A stretch of 64,000 nucleotides of DNA from Lamellibrachia columna (lineage: Eukaryota > Annelida > Polychaeta > Sabellida > Siboglinidae), in NCBI GenBank assembly GCA_963662155.1, contig OY759265.1, positions 38,524,048 through 38,588,047 on the forward strand, in the 5' to 3' direction. The position numbers were made by a program, and so were the translations under genes. The notes beneath the pieces were generated by a model, which was not told the DNA's origin, ran no database searches, and worked only from the letters and a program-made list of their open reading frames with translations. Positions within the stretch are counted from its first letter, which is position 1, and every line of letters starts with the position of its first letter. Positions 24,528-36,719 of the stretch are shown piece after piece.

Positions 24528-24712
24528 AATAGGGTTGATTGATTGACTCATTGATTGATATTATGTCACAACGTTAAGTGGATGACAACAGAAAAGTAAG
24601 TGAATAGGGTTGATTGATTGACTCATTGATTGATATTATGTCACAACGTTAAGTGGATGACAACAGAAAAGTAAGTGAATAGGGTTGATTGATTGACTCA
24701 TTGATTGATATT
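24485..24712 (+). repeat. 75-bp tandem triplication spanning a splice-donor-like site
   Basis: ATTATGTCACAACGTWAAGT begins at 24485, 24560 and 24635. Each unit includes GTGGATGACAACAGAAAAGT and AAGTGAATAGGG, so the GTAAGT donor-like sequence is present three times. Each also ends in GATTGATTGACTCATTGATT. Confidence 0.93.
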
Positions 24713-24714
24713 GA

Positions 24715-25255
24715 TTTATTCAATGTAACAAAGTGATTTATACATTGTGTGTATGCAAAAGTACGTTAAGATATAAGGATGACACAAGAAAGTGGAAACA
24801 CTTATTTCATTGTGGCCCTTAGACAAAATCACATACCAACATGGTACAGATATACATAGATTATGACAACAGTAACAAAGAATAAAACAAAAAAATGTGT
24901 AAGAAAGACATAAAATACATTATTAAAAATGGGACTGATAAAGAATCTTACCTAAAGCATTAATATATTTAAATACATACAATCTGACAAAAATGTACAA
25001 AGAGTACGCCATGTGAAAAGTGACAACAGTTGATAAAAGAGCTAGCCTACTGGTTATTTAGATTAACAAAAACTTAATAAAAACTGTTGCATTATACATT
25101 TAAATTCATAAAATTAATATAATTCTAGCAGTATAATCAATGCAATAACAACAACAAAATAATAATAATATAACAATATTTCACTGTGTCACAGGTCACA
25201 GATCGTCCAATATGGGTGTCAATTCCCATTTGATTATATTCTACACCACTCTGTC
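24715..25255. other. AT-rich stretch, nothing recognised
   Basis: A-rich sequence with AAC/AAT short runs near 25145-25180 and no open frame of interest. Confidence 0.5.
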
Positions 25256-25259
25256 CCCC

Positions 25260-26325
25260 CCTCTCTCTCTCTCTCTCTCTCCTTCCATTTTCTGAATACA
25301 AATATCTATTGAACTGATAAGTGACATGTTTTGTTGCGTCTTGTTATTTGTCTGTGTTATACAACCACTCTATTTGTCTGTGTTATACAACCACTCTATT
25401 TGTCTGTGTTATACAACCACTCTATTTGTCTGTGTTATACAACCACTCTATTTGTCTGTGTTATACAACCACTCTATTTGTCTGTGTTATACAACCACTC
25501 TATTTGTCTGTGTTATACAACCACTCTATTTGTCTGTGTTATACAACCACTCTATTTGTCTGTGTTATACAACCACTCTATTTGTCTGTGTTATACAACC
25601 ACTCTATTTGTCTGTGTTATACAACCACTCTATTTGTCTGTGTTATACAACCACTCTATTTGTCTGTGTTATACAACCACTCTATTTGTCTGTGTTATAC
25701 AACCACTCTATTTGTCTGTGTTATACAACCACTCTATTTGTCTGTGTTATACAACCACTCTATTTGTCTGTGTTATACAACCACTCTATTTGTCTGTGTT
25801 ATACAACCACTCTATTTGTCTGTGTTATACAACCACTCTATTTGTCTGTGTTATACAACCACTCTATTTGTCTGTGTTATACAACCACTCTATTTGTCTG
25901 TGTTATACAACCACTCTATTTGTCTGTGTTATACAACCACTCTATTTGTCTGTGTTATACAACCACTCTATTTGTCTGTGTTATACAACCACTCTATTTG
26001 TCTGTGTTATACAACCACTCTATTTGTCTGTGTTATACAACCACTCTATTTGTCTGTGTTATACAACCACTCTATTTGTCTGTGTTATACAACCACTCTA
26101 TTTGTCTGTGTTATACAACCACTCTATTTGCAACATACATTTCTGATATATACAAACAATGAAGATCATTTTTAGTTATATAATATAAGGTGCATTTCAA
26201 TAGTACAGTTGTTGCGGTAATACAGCAGGCAGTATGTTAAAATTGTGTTTTGTGCAGTTCACACACATCCCGAGACATACATATTTTCCACTATTTAAGG
26301 GTGTCCTCTGTATATGCAACATATA
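25260..26325 (+). repeat. Dispersed repeat family B, copy with expanded 26-bp unit
   Basis: It begins at a CT run and TTCCATTTTCTGAATACAAA, then TGAACTGATAAGTGACATG, then the 26-bp array, then ATTTCTGATATATACAAACA, TATAATATAAGGTGCATTTC, AGGCAGTATGTTAAAAT, CCGAGACATACATATTTTCC. The order matches the minus strand at 14233-14570, where the 26-bp segment is single. Confidence 0.78.
25345..26130. repeat. 26-bp minisatellite, 30 perfect copies
   Basis: TATTTGTCTGTGTTATACAA plus CCACTC repeats from 25345 to the last partial unit at 26125 with no substitution visible. The unit has no stop in any forward frame and 26 is not a multiple of 3, so three overlapping open frames of 271 to 284 codons exist. 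None is a gene. The homogeneity implies a very recent expansion or an assembly-level uncertainty in copy number. Confidence 0.97.
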
Positions 26326-26329
26326 CGTC

Positions 26330-26714
26330 ATAAAAAATAGCGACGGTCGTATCTGTCTTCCAGTTACTTATTATAATAATCCTTTTATATTAATTGCTTA
26401 ATTAAGCCCGTCAATGCATCGATGCGAGGTCTAATCATAGCGTTCCGAAGTCATGACAAACACGGAGAGTCTTGAAATGATTCTAACAGAACATTCTGAC
26501 AAACAGTTAGATTGAACAAAATATCTAGTTGTAATTCATAAGACGAGAACTCTGGCTTTAAAATCGTCATCCTCTTCCCGCCTGTCGCCATCCACTTCCC
26601 GCCTCTCCCCATTCCCATTCTCTGTACACCTCTCCTTCCATCTCGCAATGTTCTTCGATTATGTCCCCATCTCCCCCTTCCTCCCTCTTTCCTTCAATTC
26701 CTCTGCCTTTATCT
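26330..26714. other. Stretch with no recognised gene
   Basis: Unique-looking sequence turning C/T-rich from 26570. Confidence 0.4.
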
Positions 26715-26715
26715 A

Positions 26716-26820
26716 ACTCACTCACTCACTCACTCACTCACTCACTCACTCACTCACTCACTCACTCACTCACTCACTCACTCACTCACTCTCTCTCTCT
26801 CTCTCTCTCTTTCTCTTTCT
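26716..26820. repeat. (CTCA)n followed by (CT)n
   Basis: About 19 CTCA units, then about 30 bp of CT/TTTC repeats. Confidence 0.95.
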
Positions 26821-26829
26821 GCGCGCGTG

Positions 26830-28620
26830 TTAATGTGTCTTGGATGCATATTAGTATGTTTTTAGTGTGTTTGTGTGTGCGTGCATGCGTGCGTGTGCGC
26901 GTGATATAGCCGATGATTGTGGGCAGTTAATTTTAGTCTGAGCATCATCTTTGTCATGATTAATAGCTTTCGTACAAATTTGGCTTTAGTAGCATTTGCT
27001 TGGACGGACTTTTACGGAATTATCTTAATCACTTTGAAAGTCAGTACTCAGACCGCAATTTGCAACATTTGCTCCAACCTCATCCCTAGCAGAAGGCCTT
27101 TAACTCGGGATGTATTGCGCTGTTGGTCAACGCTGTAACCGCGTTTGTTCGCCTGCCTCTCGACTGACAGTCGTAGACTACCACGCATTGTCTCAATCCG
27201 CCAACAATGCACTTAATCCAGCATGTAACGACGGAGGAATTCGATTTGGGAGCAACGGTTTGCATCATTTATAACTCGGCTGTTTCCGGGCCATGCCGAC
27301 AAGGCGGACCAGACTTGACGGAGTCCGGATTGCGATGGTGATTATTTCCAGTGACAGCTGCTTCTGACTAATGAGTCGGTGCGCCGGACTCGTTGCTTGC
27401 GGCCAGCTTCCGTTCGGCGTCCCGCGCCGTCGTTGTTCCCGCAATCATGTCCCTCGTTGCAAGGTGTAGTGACGCGTCTGGAGACACAAAAAATCGAACT
27501 TTAAATATTTATTGTTTTGCTATTTAATACAGTCGAAAAATTCCCAAGTGGGACATTATTTTTCCCATCATGATTTGCTCCCGAAGCGCTAAAAAAACAA
27601 CAAAATGCAATATATGCAATCCGCGTTGAATTGGTGATTGTCATAAGCGATTCAAACACGTGTCTAGTCTCGTCGTTCGTCCTTCGCGAAGCGAATCATC
27701 TTTGTCGTCATCGTCGTCATTGTCGTCATCATCATCCATGGTTGTCATTTTCTAGGTTTCGATGTGGCTAGTGAGCCCAATCTGCGCCAGGAATGTTCTT
27801 CCGCGAAAAGGACAACATACTGTACATTGAAGTGCTGATGACCTCACATTTCATCGTTAGTCTATCATGTCTAGTCTACCATTACGTATGTCTACCCGGA
27901 GAATGCCCTTGCAGAGAACGTAATTTGAAAGTGGTAAGTTGTACTTGCTTCTGTACTGATTATGCTTAGAAGAACGATTCTAAGAACACAAACATATAAA
28001 GACAATCCAATTGTTGTCACGGCGCTCCAAGAGGCAATAAAAGGGAAGTGTTATACACACTGGCAAACACTGCATTAAAGATACAGCGTACAAAGGTTAA
28101 TTAGATTTACTCAAAAGGGTTTTAGAAAGGTCAGAAGATGCAGCATGTTAATCACGAAGATTGAACGGTGAGGAACTGACTAGAGTCCAGACAGTTTAAC
28201 CGAAAAGTAAGAAAACCTCACCACTGATTGATAGCGAATTAAAACTTGTAAAATACATGTATATACACACAAACAGAGCGTTATATATAATTATTTAATT
28301 ATCGTTGAATATGGTAATGTATATTGTAATGTATATATATATATATAAATATCGTGAATATAGTAGGTTGATGAGGAAGATGCAGCTACCCGGTGAGGCA
28401 ATATTTTTTTTTACATATTGATTGGTCTCTACCAAAAATGATTTAGCACTACACATATTTAATTAGCAAAAACATTTGCACACACGTACCTATCGTTTCG
28501 CAACATGACGATATGTAGCATCACTATGTTCACTTTGCACGATGTGTTATTTTGAAGAAACAATATGATAATATACCAAAACATTTCCACAAAAAAGCGT
28601 TTATTAAGGCAAGATTTCGT
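26830..28620. other. Long unique stretch, no gene recognised
   Basis: The part 27120-27480 is GC-richer, CpG-containing and non-repetitive, a possible conserved non-coding block. A (TCG/TCA)n run lies at 27697-27737. The rest is AT-rich with no open frame of convincing composition. Confidence 0.35.
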
Positions 28621-28716
28621 TATTATTACTAATACAATGAAAACATTTTGTTTTGTTTTGTGCTGAGTGCCTTTCTAAAAACAACAACAATACACGTGAC
28701 GCTTGTATAAGTACAT

Positions 28717-28733
28717 CTGCTGCCACCTAGCGT
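28717..28733 (-). promoter_or_regulatory. CTCF-like motif
   Basis: On the minus strand it reads ACGCTAGGTGGCAGCAG, close to the CTCF core CCNSYAGRKGGCAGC. Binding is inferred from sequence only. Confidence 0.35.
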
Positions 28734-28879
28734 GTACGAAAAATAATGAGTATACACTATCAAGAATTGTAAAAACAGGTTCCTTCGTAGTTTTCTTATG
28801 ATATGAATCAAATTTGATTACTAATATAACAGAGCAGCGCTTAATCCATGAAAACTTCAGCCTTCTCCCTTCCCTTTCC

Positions 28880-29085
28880 CACAGCCTGGCTGTTTCATCG
28901 CCTCTGCTTTCTTTGGTAGTCGCCCTCCTCCATCTGCGCCAAGTAACCTGCCCACATCACACTGCTTCTAACTATTCTTCCCGTTAGGCTGCACTGCTTC
29001 CAAACCTCTTCCCTAGGGTCATTCATCCTCCTTCTAGCCGCCTTCTTTGCTTTGTAATTCTCCGGACGTAGTTGTTCTCGCAAAC
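28880..29085 (-). pseudogene. RTE-like LINE C-terminal fragment
   Basis: The minus strand reads ENYKAKKAARRRMNDPREEV, then WKQCSLTGRIVRSSVMWAGY and LAQMEEGDYQRKQRR. This aligns well with the segment at 36055-36235 of the 34-36 kb LINE (RRRMNDLRKEVGMQCSLTGR, then FVSRMRWAGHLVRMD). It is a short fragment of the same family with opposite orientation. Confidence 0.75.
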
Positions 29086-29174
29086 TTGAAGCTTCTGTTG
29101 CTGTTGCTCTATCGGTGCCATCATCTCAAGACCAAACAGGTATACCGGCGTTACACGCGCTCTCAACACGATGA

Positions 29175-29302
29175 CGATATGTTTCTCCTTCATATTGGTG
29201 ATGTCGATGTGTTTTGTTACACCTTCATATTGGCGATAACGTTATATTACTCCTTCATATTGGCGATGATGATGTGTTACTCCTTCATATTATGAATAAA
29301 GG
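29175..29302. repeat. Degenerate ~33-bp tandem repeat, four copies
   Basis: TCCTTCATATTGGYGATR recurs at about 29189, 29223, 29252 and 29281 with variable spacers. Confidence 0.7.
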
Positions 29303-29511
29303 TTGCCCAGGCTCTGCGTTATAAGACGGGTGAATAAATGGCATTGTTGAAATAGTTTCGTTGAAGATCTTCAAAACAAGAAGTTGACCAAGAGGAATGA
29401 CACACACGAGGTCTCTTCTTTAATTAAACTTAACACGAGTTTATTATATATAGCAGTAACGCCCTAAATGATATACATTCGTATGTACATATCAATAAAC
29501 ATGCTGAAATA

Positions 29512-29690
29512 CATGAATTACGATTTTCTTCATCCACAACTATTTAGATTACTAACTCAACGTTTCGACTGCCATCGGCACCCTTCATCAGCAATTCTGT
29601 GACGGCAAGTTCTTTCTCTGCTCGCCAGTTGTCTTGGCAAGCAGGCCGTCCCATACGTGACTTAATATATACACTTCTCGTCTCGAAACT
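29512..29690 (-). repeat. Left terminal repeat of Penelope-like element
   Basis: Inverted relative to the right copy at 30572-30752, with roughly ten percent differences by eye. Read on the minus strand it includes [23 protein letters not shown], the same peptide as the right copy ([13 protein letters not shown]). It also contains a CTGATGA...CGAAAC pair. Confidence 0.85.
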
Positions 29691-30571
29691 ATGGAAGAGA
29701 TACTTGGATGATGTGATGGAAGTAGTGAGGAAGGGATGTGAACAAGAACTGACAGAACAAGTTAAGTTCACATATGAAGAAGAGAGCGGCATCTCCCTGC
29801 CCTTCCTGGACATACTTATGACACGAAAGGAAGACGGAACAGTGAAACTCCTAGTGTATCGGAAGAAGACGCATTCAGACGAATATTGGAACTTCACGTC
29901 TCGCCATCCGTTACACCAGAAACTGGGGGTTATCAAAACTTTACTGGATAGATGCATCAACATCGTATCAGAGCCAGAGGACAGGGAGAAATAGGTGGAG
30001 CACATCACCAAAGCACGAGAAAGATGTCGGTACTCAAGTTAAGAAAATAATAAAGAAGGTGAAAGAACAGCAATATCAGAAGAGATAAAACAAAGAAAAG
30101 AATGAAAAGAACATAGAGAAATCCGAAGGTATTGTCACTCTCCCCGAGTCTCCCGTATGTCAAAGGAGTAACAGAACCTATACAGTGGATTTTAAAACAC
30201 CATGAGATCGCTACATCGGTTAGACCTCATCAAAACGTCAGGAAAATACTAGTACATCCAAAGGACAAAGTGGAAGTAGTAAAAAGACAGACTGTATATA
30301 CCAAATTCCGTGTAAGAGCTGTAACCACACATATATCGGCGAAACAGGGAAAACATTTGGAACAAGACTTGAAGAACACAAACATCACAACCAGACGATT
30401 TACCAGGCAACAGAAGAGAGTATCAACGGCGATATAGCACAAATCTGCAATAACAGACCATGCAGACAGGAACAATTGCATCATAGACTGGGATGGGGCA
30501 AAGGTTATTGACAAAGAGCATAACGCAAGATGGACCATAGAGGCCACATGGATCCGAAAGACAACTCCAGT

Positions 30572-30937
<366 letters not shown>

Positions 30938-31005
30938 TTACTTTACAAAAATTTCCAACAATATGTAAGCATGAATATATGCTATATGAGTTATATTTAC
31001 CATAG

Positions 31006-31065
31006 AGTACTATTTACCATAGAGTACTATTTACCATAGAGTACTATTTACCATAGAGTACTATT
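31006..31065. repeat. 18-bp tandem repeat, about 3.5 copies
   Basis: TTACCATAGAGTACTATT repeats with no mismatch. Confidence 0.93.
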
Positions 31066-32250
31066 TGCGGAATGCATAAGTACATTTTATGATGTGGAAA
31101 TGAAAGTACATTAATTGGGTGGATATATAAGGCACGTGAGTACTTTGTGTGTAGTGAACGTGTTTATCCACATTTATCCATTTAATTCATTCCAATTTGA
31201 AAGATAGTGGGTGAGAAGGTTGCTAAGGGCAGTAATTGGTTCTTCGAGGAGGTCATCTACAATCCATTTATAAGATGCACAGAACATAAGCTCAATCTCA
31301 TTGTCTGAAGTCATGGAATCTCAGGGGTGAATAATATGTATTTACTCAACACTAATGGCCAAATGGGCAGAGCTGCCAAGTTCGTGTTTCTGATACGTGT
31401 CACATTGACAGAATCGAATCAAGACCAAACAAATATATTTGGTTTTCTGGATGTGAGAATATGCACTCCGTCTCCATCTGTGAAAGGTTTGATGGCATAG
31501 CTTAGAAATTGTTCGTGATCGTCATGCTAAGACATTCTGGTGTAAATGCACCAGTTATTTGTGAATGATTAATGCAAAATGTTGCACGAGCGCGGAAGAT
31601 CAGATGATGGCATGTTGAAGGATGGCGGGACCACGCAATGCTGACTTGCTGCCTGAAGGGAGATCTTGCGAAGAAAGAAAATGTTATCCCGATCGGCGAT
31701 TTATATATTTATATCTCGTATTGGACATGTGCTGGGATCTCTCGAGGGCGCACGTTTACATAACCTTGAACGTAAACGCACCAGAGCAGTTTACTATAAT
31801 GTTGAAACGTTGCAATATGCAGCAAAGCAAGTATATAAAGCATATCCATGAACCACGTTAAATAACAGGATACAAGTAGCTAACTGCGACATGCTGTGGT
31901 GTGCTAAAGTTCAAAGTTCAAGGAAAAATACCAAAGTTACTGCGCCTGGAAGAATGTACCATCTCGATCATGTGGATTTTAACACATCAGACAGAGGAAA
32001 TACGAAATCAATTAAAAGTAGCTAGTAGTCTAACGATCTATGGCGGACGGACTGCCTTTGCTCTTCTTCAGAGGTTGGGCTACGGAAAAGACGAAAAACA
32101 AACATTACTGATTGAAATATATATATATATATATATACAGTTAGAGGATTATACAACCCATTACAGAATAAGAAATCAGATTTGATGGTCAAGGAATATT
32201 TGCAAACAAAATCGACTAGAAACTAGTTTGTTTAGCTTAGGCAAGTTTTA
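31066..32250. other. Stretch with no recognised gene
   Basis: Open frames at 31622-31861 and 31901-32185 have ordinary composition but no motif I know and no start or splice context that supports them. A short (AT)n lies at 32119-32137. Confidence 0.35.
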
Positions 32251-32362
32251 TCATCATCATCATCATCATCACCATCATCATCATTATAATCACCACCATC
32301 ACCATCATGATCATGATCATGATCATCATCACCATCACCATCATCATCGTCACCATTCATCA
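32251..32362. repeat. (CAT/CAC)n trinucleotide region
   Basis: About 110 bp of TCA/CCA/TGA repeats with ATGATC interruptions. Confidence 0.93.
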
Positions 32363-32461
32363 TAGGTCGGCCGGAGCCGGAGCATTGAAGAGCCCTTTCC
32401 ATAAAAGTTGGTTGTTCATCTGGGATGGAAGGTCAGCCACTTCTGCATCTATATATATATC

Positions 32462-32616
<155 letters not shown>

Positions 32617-32633
32617 CGTGGTTCAACTTGTTA

Positions 32634-32893
32634 CATGATCGCCATGCTAGGGCAATGCGATGGTGAACTTATCATCGTTATCAACTTATAGAGTTGTCTA
32701 CATGATCGTCATGGTAAGGGGGTGTGATGGTGAACTTATCACCGTCATTAACGTATAAAGTTGCCTCCATAATCGCCATGCTAGGGCAATGTGATGGTGA
32801 ACTTATCATCGTCATCAACATATAAAGTTGTCTACATGATCGCCATGCTAGGGCAATGTGACGGTAAATTTATCATCGTCATCAATTTATCAT
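32634..32893. repeat. 67-bp tandem repeat, about four copies
   Basis: CATGATCGCCATGCTAGGGC and its variants begin at 32634, 32701, 32768 and 32835. The last unit runs into LINE sequence sharing TCATCGTCATCAA and TTGTCTACAT, so the array grew at the LINE edge. Confidence 0.92.
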
Positions 32894-33712
32894 TGTCTAC
32901 ATCCCCAAGTACTTCACCACTAGCAGTCTTTATTTCTTTGGTATTAATGGTAATACCTTTGATTTTTATTCACATTCATAGCCAGTAGTCCACCAGTCCA
33001 TGTACTGTTCTCGACATTTCCAGTAATCGTTGTGCAGACTTGATGCCATAACTACTCAGGATTCCATCGTCTGCAAAAACAAAATTTATGATGTCTTCCT
33101 TTGGAAAGCGTCTATTTCTCCGTTATATGATGGTAAATCAATGACCATCTTCTTTTGTTGACTTTCTCATGATATAGTCCAGTAGTATAATACATATATG
33201 TATCACCCTGCAAAACACATGTCTGGTGTCAAGGAAGTCAGTTTCTCCTTCAGGAGAAATAACAGATGCTGTTGTGTCTTTGTACCTTCTGTGGTTTCTT
33301 TAGGCTCGTGCAATGTTGAACATTTGGCCACGGTGGACACAATCAAAAGCCTTTCTGAAGTCACTCAATGTGAATACTATAGGTAAGTTGTTGGTATATG
33401 CGTCTTCAATTTTTATTGCATGTCAGAAGTGGTTTTGTGGCAAACGTGCAGGTGTTTCGTAAGAGGCGATTGTGAACGTTAACTGATATTGGTATCAAGC
33501 TGATGATTCGGTAGTAGGTTGCCACTAAGAGGTTGCCTTTCTTTGGAATGGGAACCATCCTATTTTTGAGATCGCATCGATTGTTGAAAATATGGTTGCA
33601 GTGTAGTAAGGATGATTTGAGTTCATCCAACTTCCAGATTTCTTGTGGAATTCCATCTATTCCAGCTGCTTTTCCATAATTGAGTTTCTTGAGAACCTCA
33701 TTAAATTTCAAT
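32890..33712 (-). pseudogene. LINE reverse-transcriptase pseudogene
   Basis: The minus strand begins at 33706 with FNEVLKKLNYGKAAGIDGIP and QEIWKLDELKSSLL, then MVPIPKKGNLLVATYYRIIS, then NVHNRLLRN: the RT finger motifs in order. After stops and a gap it resumes at about 33380 with TLSDFRKAFDCVHRGQMFNI (motif A), then VISPEGETDF, then at about 33085 INFVFADDGILSSYG with an intact FADD box, and KIKGITINTKEI, TASGEVLGDV near 32960-32900. Most of the B-motif region is degraded. It faces away from the RTE-like LINE at 33716, so the two lie head to head. Confidence 0.8.
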
Positions 33713-33715
33713 GCA

Positions 33716-36435
33716 ATGAATGGTATGGTGTGTTTGCACAGGTCTGTGTGATGTGCCTAGTGCTGTAGTGTAGTGTGTAGTATGTAGTGTATGCTTCATA
33801 CTCTCGCTTTCAGCTACAGCCACTAGATAGCTCCTTGTAGTGAAAAGGGAGCCGAGGGCGTAAGTCTCCCCTGCTGGTACATAGCCTCTCCATAGACAAG
33901 ACTCTAGCACAACCTCCTCATGGTACACTGCGGATACTGAGCACCTTGCAGCCCAGGCGAATGTGCTAGGGATCTCGGAGCAGGTTGGAGCCTTAAAGGT
34001 GCAGTGTGCAGGGCCCACCAGCGTGTGGACACGTTCCGGTGCTGCACCATTCCAACCCCCAACTATGGGCAAATAGTACTGGGTAGATCACGCTCATTTG
34101 CCTTGGTAGGCAGGTGATCTAGGAGAAGGAAAACTCTGACATAAAACAGCGACAGCGGGTCAGCCAGGGCAGCACTGCTGAGTGGCTAAGATGTCCCAAA
34201 TATAATGATGGTACAAATATTGTTGAGGGAGAGGGCTACCCCGTCCGGGGTAACCGACGCGCCGTCTACCTTGGCTGCGGCGAGAAGACAGCGAAGACCA
34301 AGGGGATCGTCAGGCCGGCATCGATCTAGATGTGAAGTCCGGCTAGGCAGTCTGAACGTGGGGACGATGAGCGGGAAAGGAGTCGACGTGGTGGAAATGA
34401 TGGAAAGAAGGAGACTGGAAGTATTATGCATCCAGGAGACTTAGTGGAAGAGAGACATAGCAAGGACGATGATGAGAGGGTACAAGCTACTGCACGCAGG
34501 AGGAGATGGAAGAAGTAACGGAGTGGGTATCATTGTATCCGAAGAGATCAGTAAGACGGTGGTCAGAGTGGAGAGATGGAAGGGGCGTATGGTGATGGCA
34601 TGGCTGATAATTAGGAAACAGATGATGTGTGTTATGTCTGTGTATGGGCCACAGACGGGAAGGACGGAGGCGGAGAAAGAGGAGTTCGGTGATGCTTTGG
34701 AGAGGATGATGGGATTGGTGACGGTTAAGTATGAAGAGCTCAGTGAAGAAGTTGGTGGTTTTGAGGAAGAGTGGAAAAAGTACAAAGAAGCATTTGTGGG
34801 AGCTGCAGGGGAGCTATGTGGAAGAACATCAGGAAAGGACGGAATGTCAAGGAGTAGTAAACAAGGATGGTGGACAAGCGATTTTGCAGAGGCAGTATGC
34901 AAAAAGAAGGAAGCCTGGAAAAAATTGAGAAGACCAAGGAGAGAGGAAATCAACCGGATGCAAGGATGATACACACATACGGGCAGAAGAAGAGAGCGGC
35001 AAAAGGAGCTGTTGACATGGAAGCAGCCGTATATAGCAAGCTAGATGAGGATGGTGGAAAGAAGATGATATACAAAATGGTCCGAGACAGGGATGAGAAT
35101 AGTAAGGACGTGAATGGTGGGACGGTGATGAAGGATAGAAATGGTAAGTTAGTGACAGAACAAGAGGCAGTGCTGCATGTCTGGGAAAGCTACTTCAAGG
35201 AGCTACTGAACCAGGAAAGATATAACAACGATCTGGAATTACCATCATATGTAGAGGGGAAAGTGGAGTTAACTGATATTACGGATACAGAGATGCAAAC
35301 CGGGATGAAAGGGATGAAGAAGGGGAGAGCACCTGGTATCGATGAGATGCGTGTGGAGATGGTAATGGCAGCGGGGGAGAGTGGAAACAGCTGGACAAAG
35401 AGGCTGCTGAATACACGAGGAAAGGTAAAGTACCAGAGGAATGGAGGACAGGGCTAATAGTCCCAATATGGAAGAAAAGGGGAGATGTGCAAGACCCATG
35501 GAAACACCGAGGAATCACACTTCTAAGTCACATCATGAAGCTGCTAGAGAGGATCCTGGATGTGAGGATCCGAAAGAAAGTAGAGCAAGAATTGGGTGAA
35601 GAACAACAAGGATTCAGAAAGGGCAGAGGGACGACAGATGGGATGTTTGCATTAAGACAAATGGTAGAAAAGAGGTTGGAGATGCAAGGGAGAATGGCAG
35701 TGGGATTTGTGGACCTGGAGAAGGGCTATGACACAGTCCCTAGCGAGATGGTGATGTCAACAGTGAGTTGGATGGGAGTGCCAGAAGCAGAAGCCAGGAT
35801 GGTGGAAGCAATGTATGAGAGAACAAAAGGAAGAGTTGTTGTTGGATTTGGGTTGTCGGAAGAATTTCCAGTTAACATCGGTTTGAGGCAAGGAAGTGCC
35901 CTTAGCCCTTTACTGTTTATCATGGTGATGGAAATAATCAGCAGGAAGATCAGCACGAAGGATATTCTCAAGAAGATGATGCCTGTATGGTCTGGAGACA
36001 GTGGCGTTGACAGAACAACAACAACAACAACAGAAGCTGCAAGTGTGTGAGAATAACTGGGTTCGTCGAATAACGAGAACAAAGAGGGTGGACAGAAGAA
36101 GGATGAACGACCTAAGGAAAGAGGTTGGGATGCAATGCAGCCTAACAGGAAGATTTGTGAGCAGGATGAGATGGGCAGGTCACTTGGTAAGAATGGATGC
36201 AAGCAAACTAGCAAAGAGAGCAGAGGTGGAAAAACATCAAGGACGCAGGAAATGGGGAAGGCCACAGATGAGATGGGAGGGCTACGTGAGGAGGGACATG
36301 AGAAGATCGGGGGAGGATGAAAGATGGAGAGATGGGGCGGCTGATAGAAAACTATGGAAAGAAAGAACAGAAAGAGTGGCTCGACAATACTTTACCTGAC
36401 CCTCACCCCTGTACAGCAGGGAACAAGGAGGAAGA
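33716..36435 (+). mobile_element. RTE-like LINE, internally deleted
   Basis: The 5' untranslated part runs from about 33716 to 34320 and contains GGGAGCCGAGGGCGTAAGTC and GTGTGGACACGTTCCGGTGC. The coding remnant follows to 36399, and a short 3' end with CAGGGAACAAGGAGGAAGAG follows the stop. Neighbour fragments of the same family are at 28880-29085 and 54746-55150. It abuts a minus-strand LINE at its 5' end. Target duplications were not identified. Confidence 0.8.
34320..36399 (+). pseudogene. RTE-like ORF2: APE endonuclease plus RT, broken
   Basis: The endonuclease starts VRLGSLNVGTMSGKGVDVVE and MMERRRLEVLCIQET, then an in-frame TAG at 34442, then GYKLLHAGGDGRSNGVGIIV and VMSVYGPQTGR. Its C-terminal half, including the expected SDH motif, has been deleted: after ALERMMGLV the frame jumps to the RT linker (EEWKKYKEAF, KQGWWTSDFAEAV). 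A frameshift near 34970 leads to KKGRAPGIDEMRVEMV. Another near 35420 leads to GITLLSHIMKLLERILDVRI, GEEQQGFRKGRGTTDGMFAL, VGFVDLEKGYDTVPSEMV (motif A) and NIGLRQGSALSPLLFIMVME (motif B). After KISTKDILKKM a second deletion removes the YADD box. From 36055 a new frame gives RRMNDLRKEVGMQCSLTGRF and KWGRPQMRWEGYVRRDM, ending at 36399. Three frameshifts, a stop and two deletions make it dead. Confidence 0.88.
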
Positions 36436-36650
36436 GCGCAATGAAGTGTCAAAATCAAGATCGGTTTCAGTAACTGTCAGTTTCAGTCACTGTTTCTACT
36501 GCTTGTTGAGTGTTTGATATTAATGGAGCTTGGCCAAAGAGATTATCAGAATGATCTTGCTATTGATGTTTTCTATCATTGTGAGATTTAGATTTCCCAA
36601 TCAATCTACCATTCTGTGTTAACTATCTACCAGTTATATTGTGTATTGCA

Positions 36651-36711
36651 TGCATTACAAGCATTACAAGCATTACAAGCATTACAAGCATTACAAGCAT
36701 TACAAGCATGC
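36651..36711. repeat. 9-bp tandem repeat, about seven copies
   Basis: GCATTACAA repeats perfectly and reads LQALQA in one frame because 9 is a multiple of 3. Confidence 0.95.
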
Positions 36712-36719
36712 TGTCAGTC

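Noticed and set aside
25321..26175. Three overlapping frames of 271-284 codons
   Set aside because: Same 26-bp unit read in three phases; a by-product of a repeat without stop codons.
32360..32450. Minus-strand [19 protein letters not shown] as another LINE piece
   Set aside because: No conserved order of motifs; similarity is impressionistic.
34441..34974. 177-codon minus-strand frame and 155-codon minus-strand frame at 29544-30011
   Set aside because: Both are antisense shadows of mobile-element coding sequence (RTE-like endonuclease; Penelope RT).
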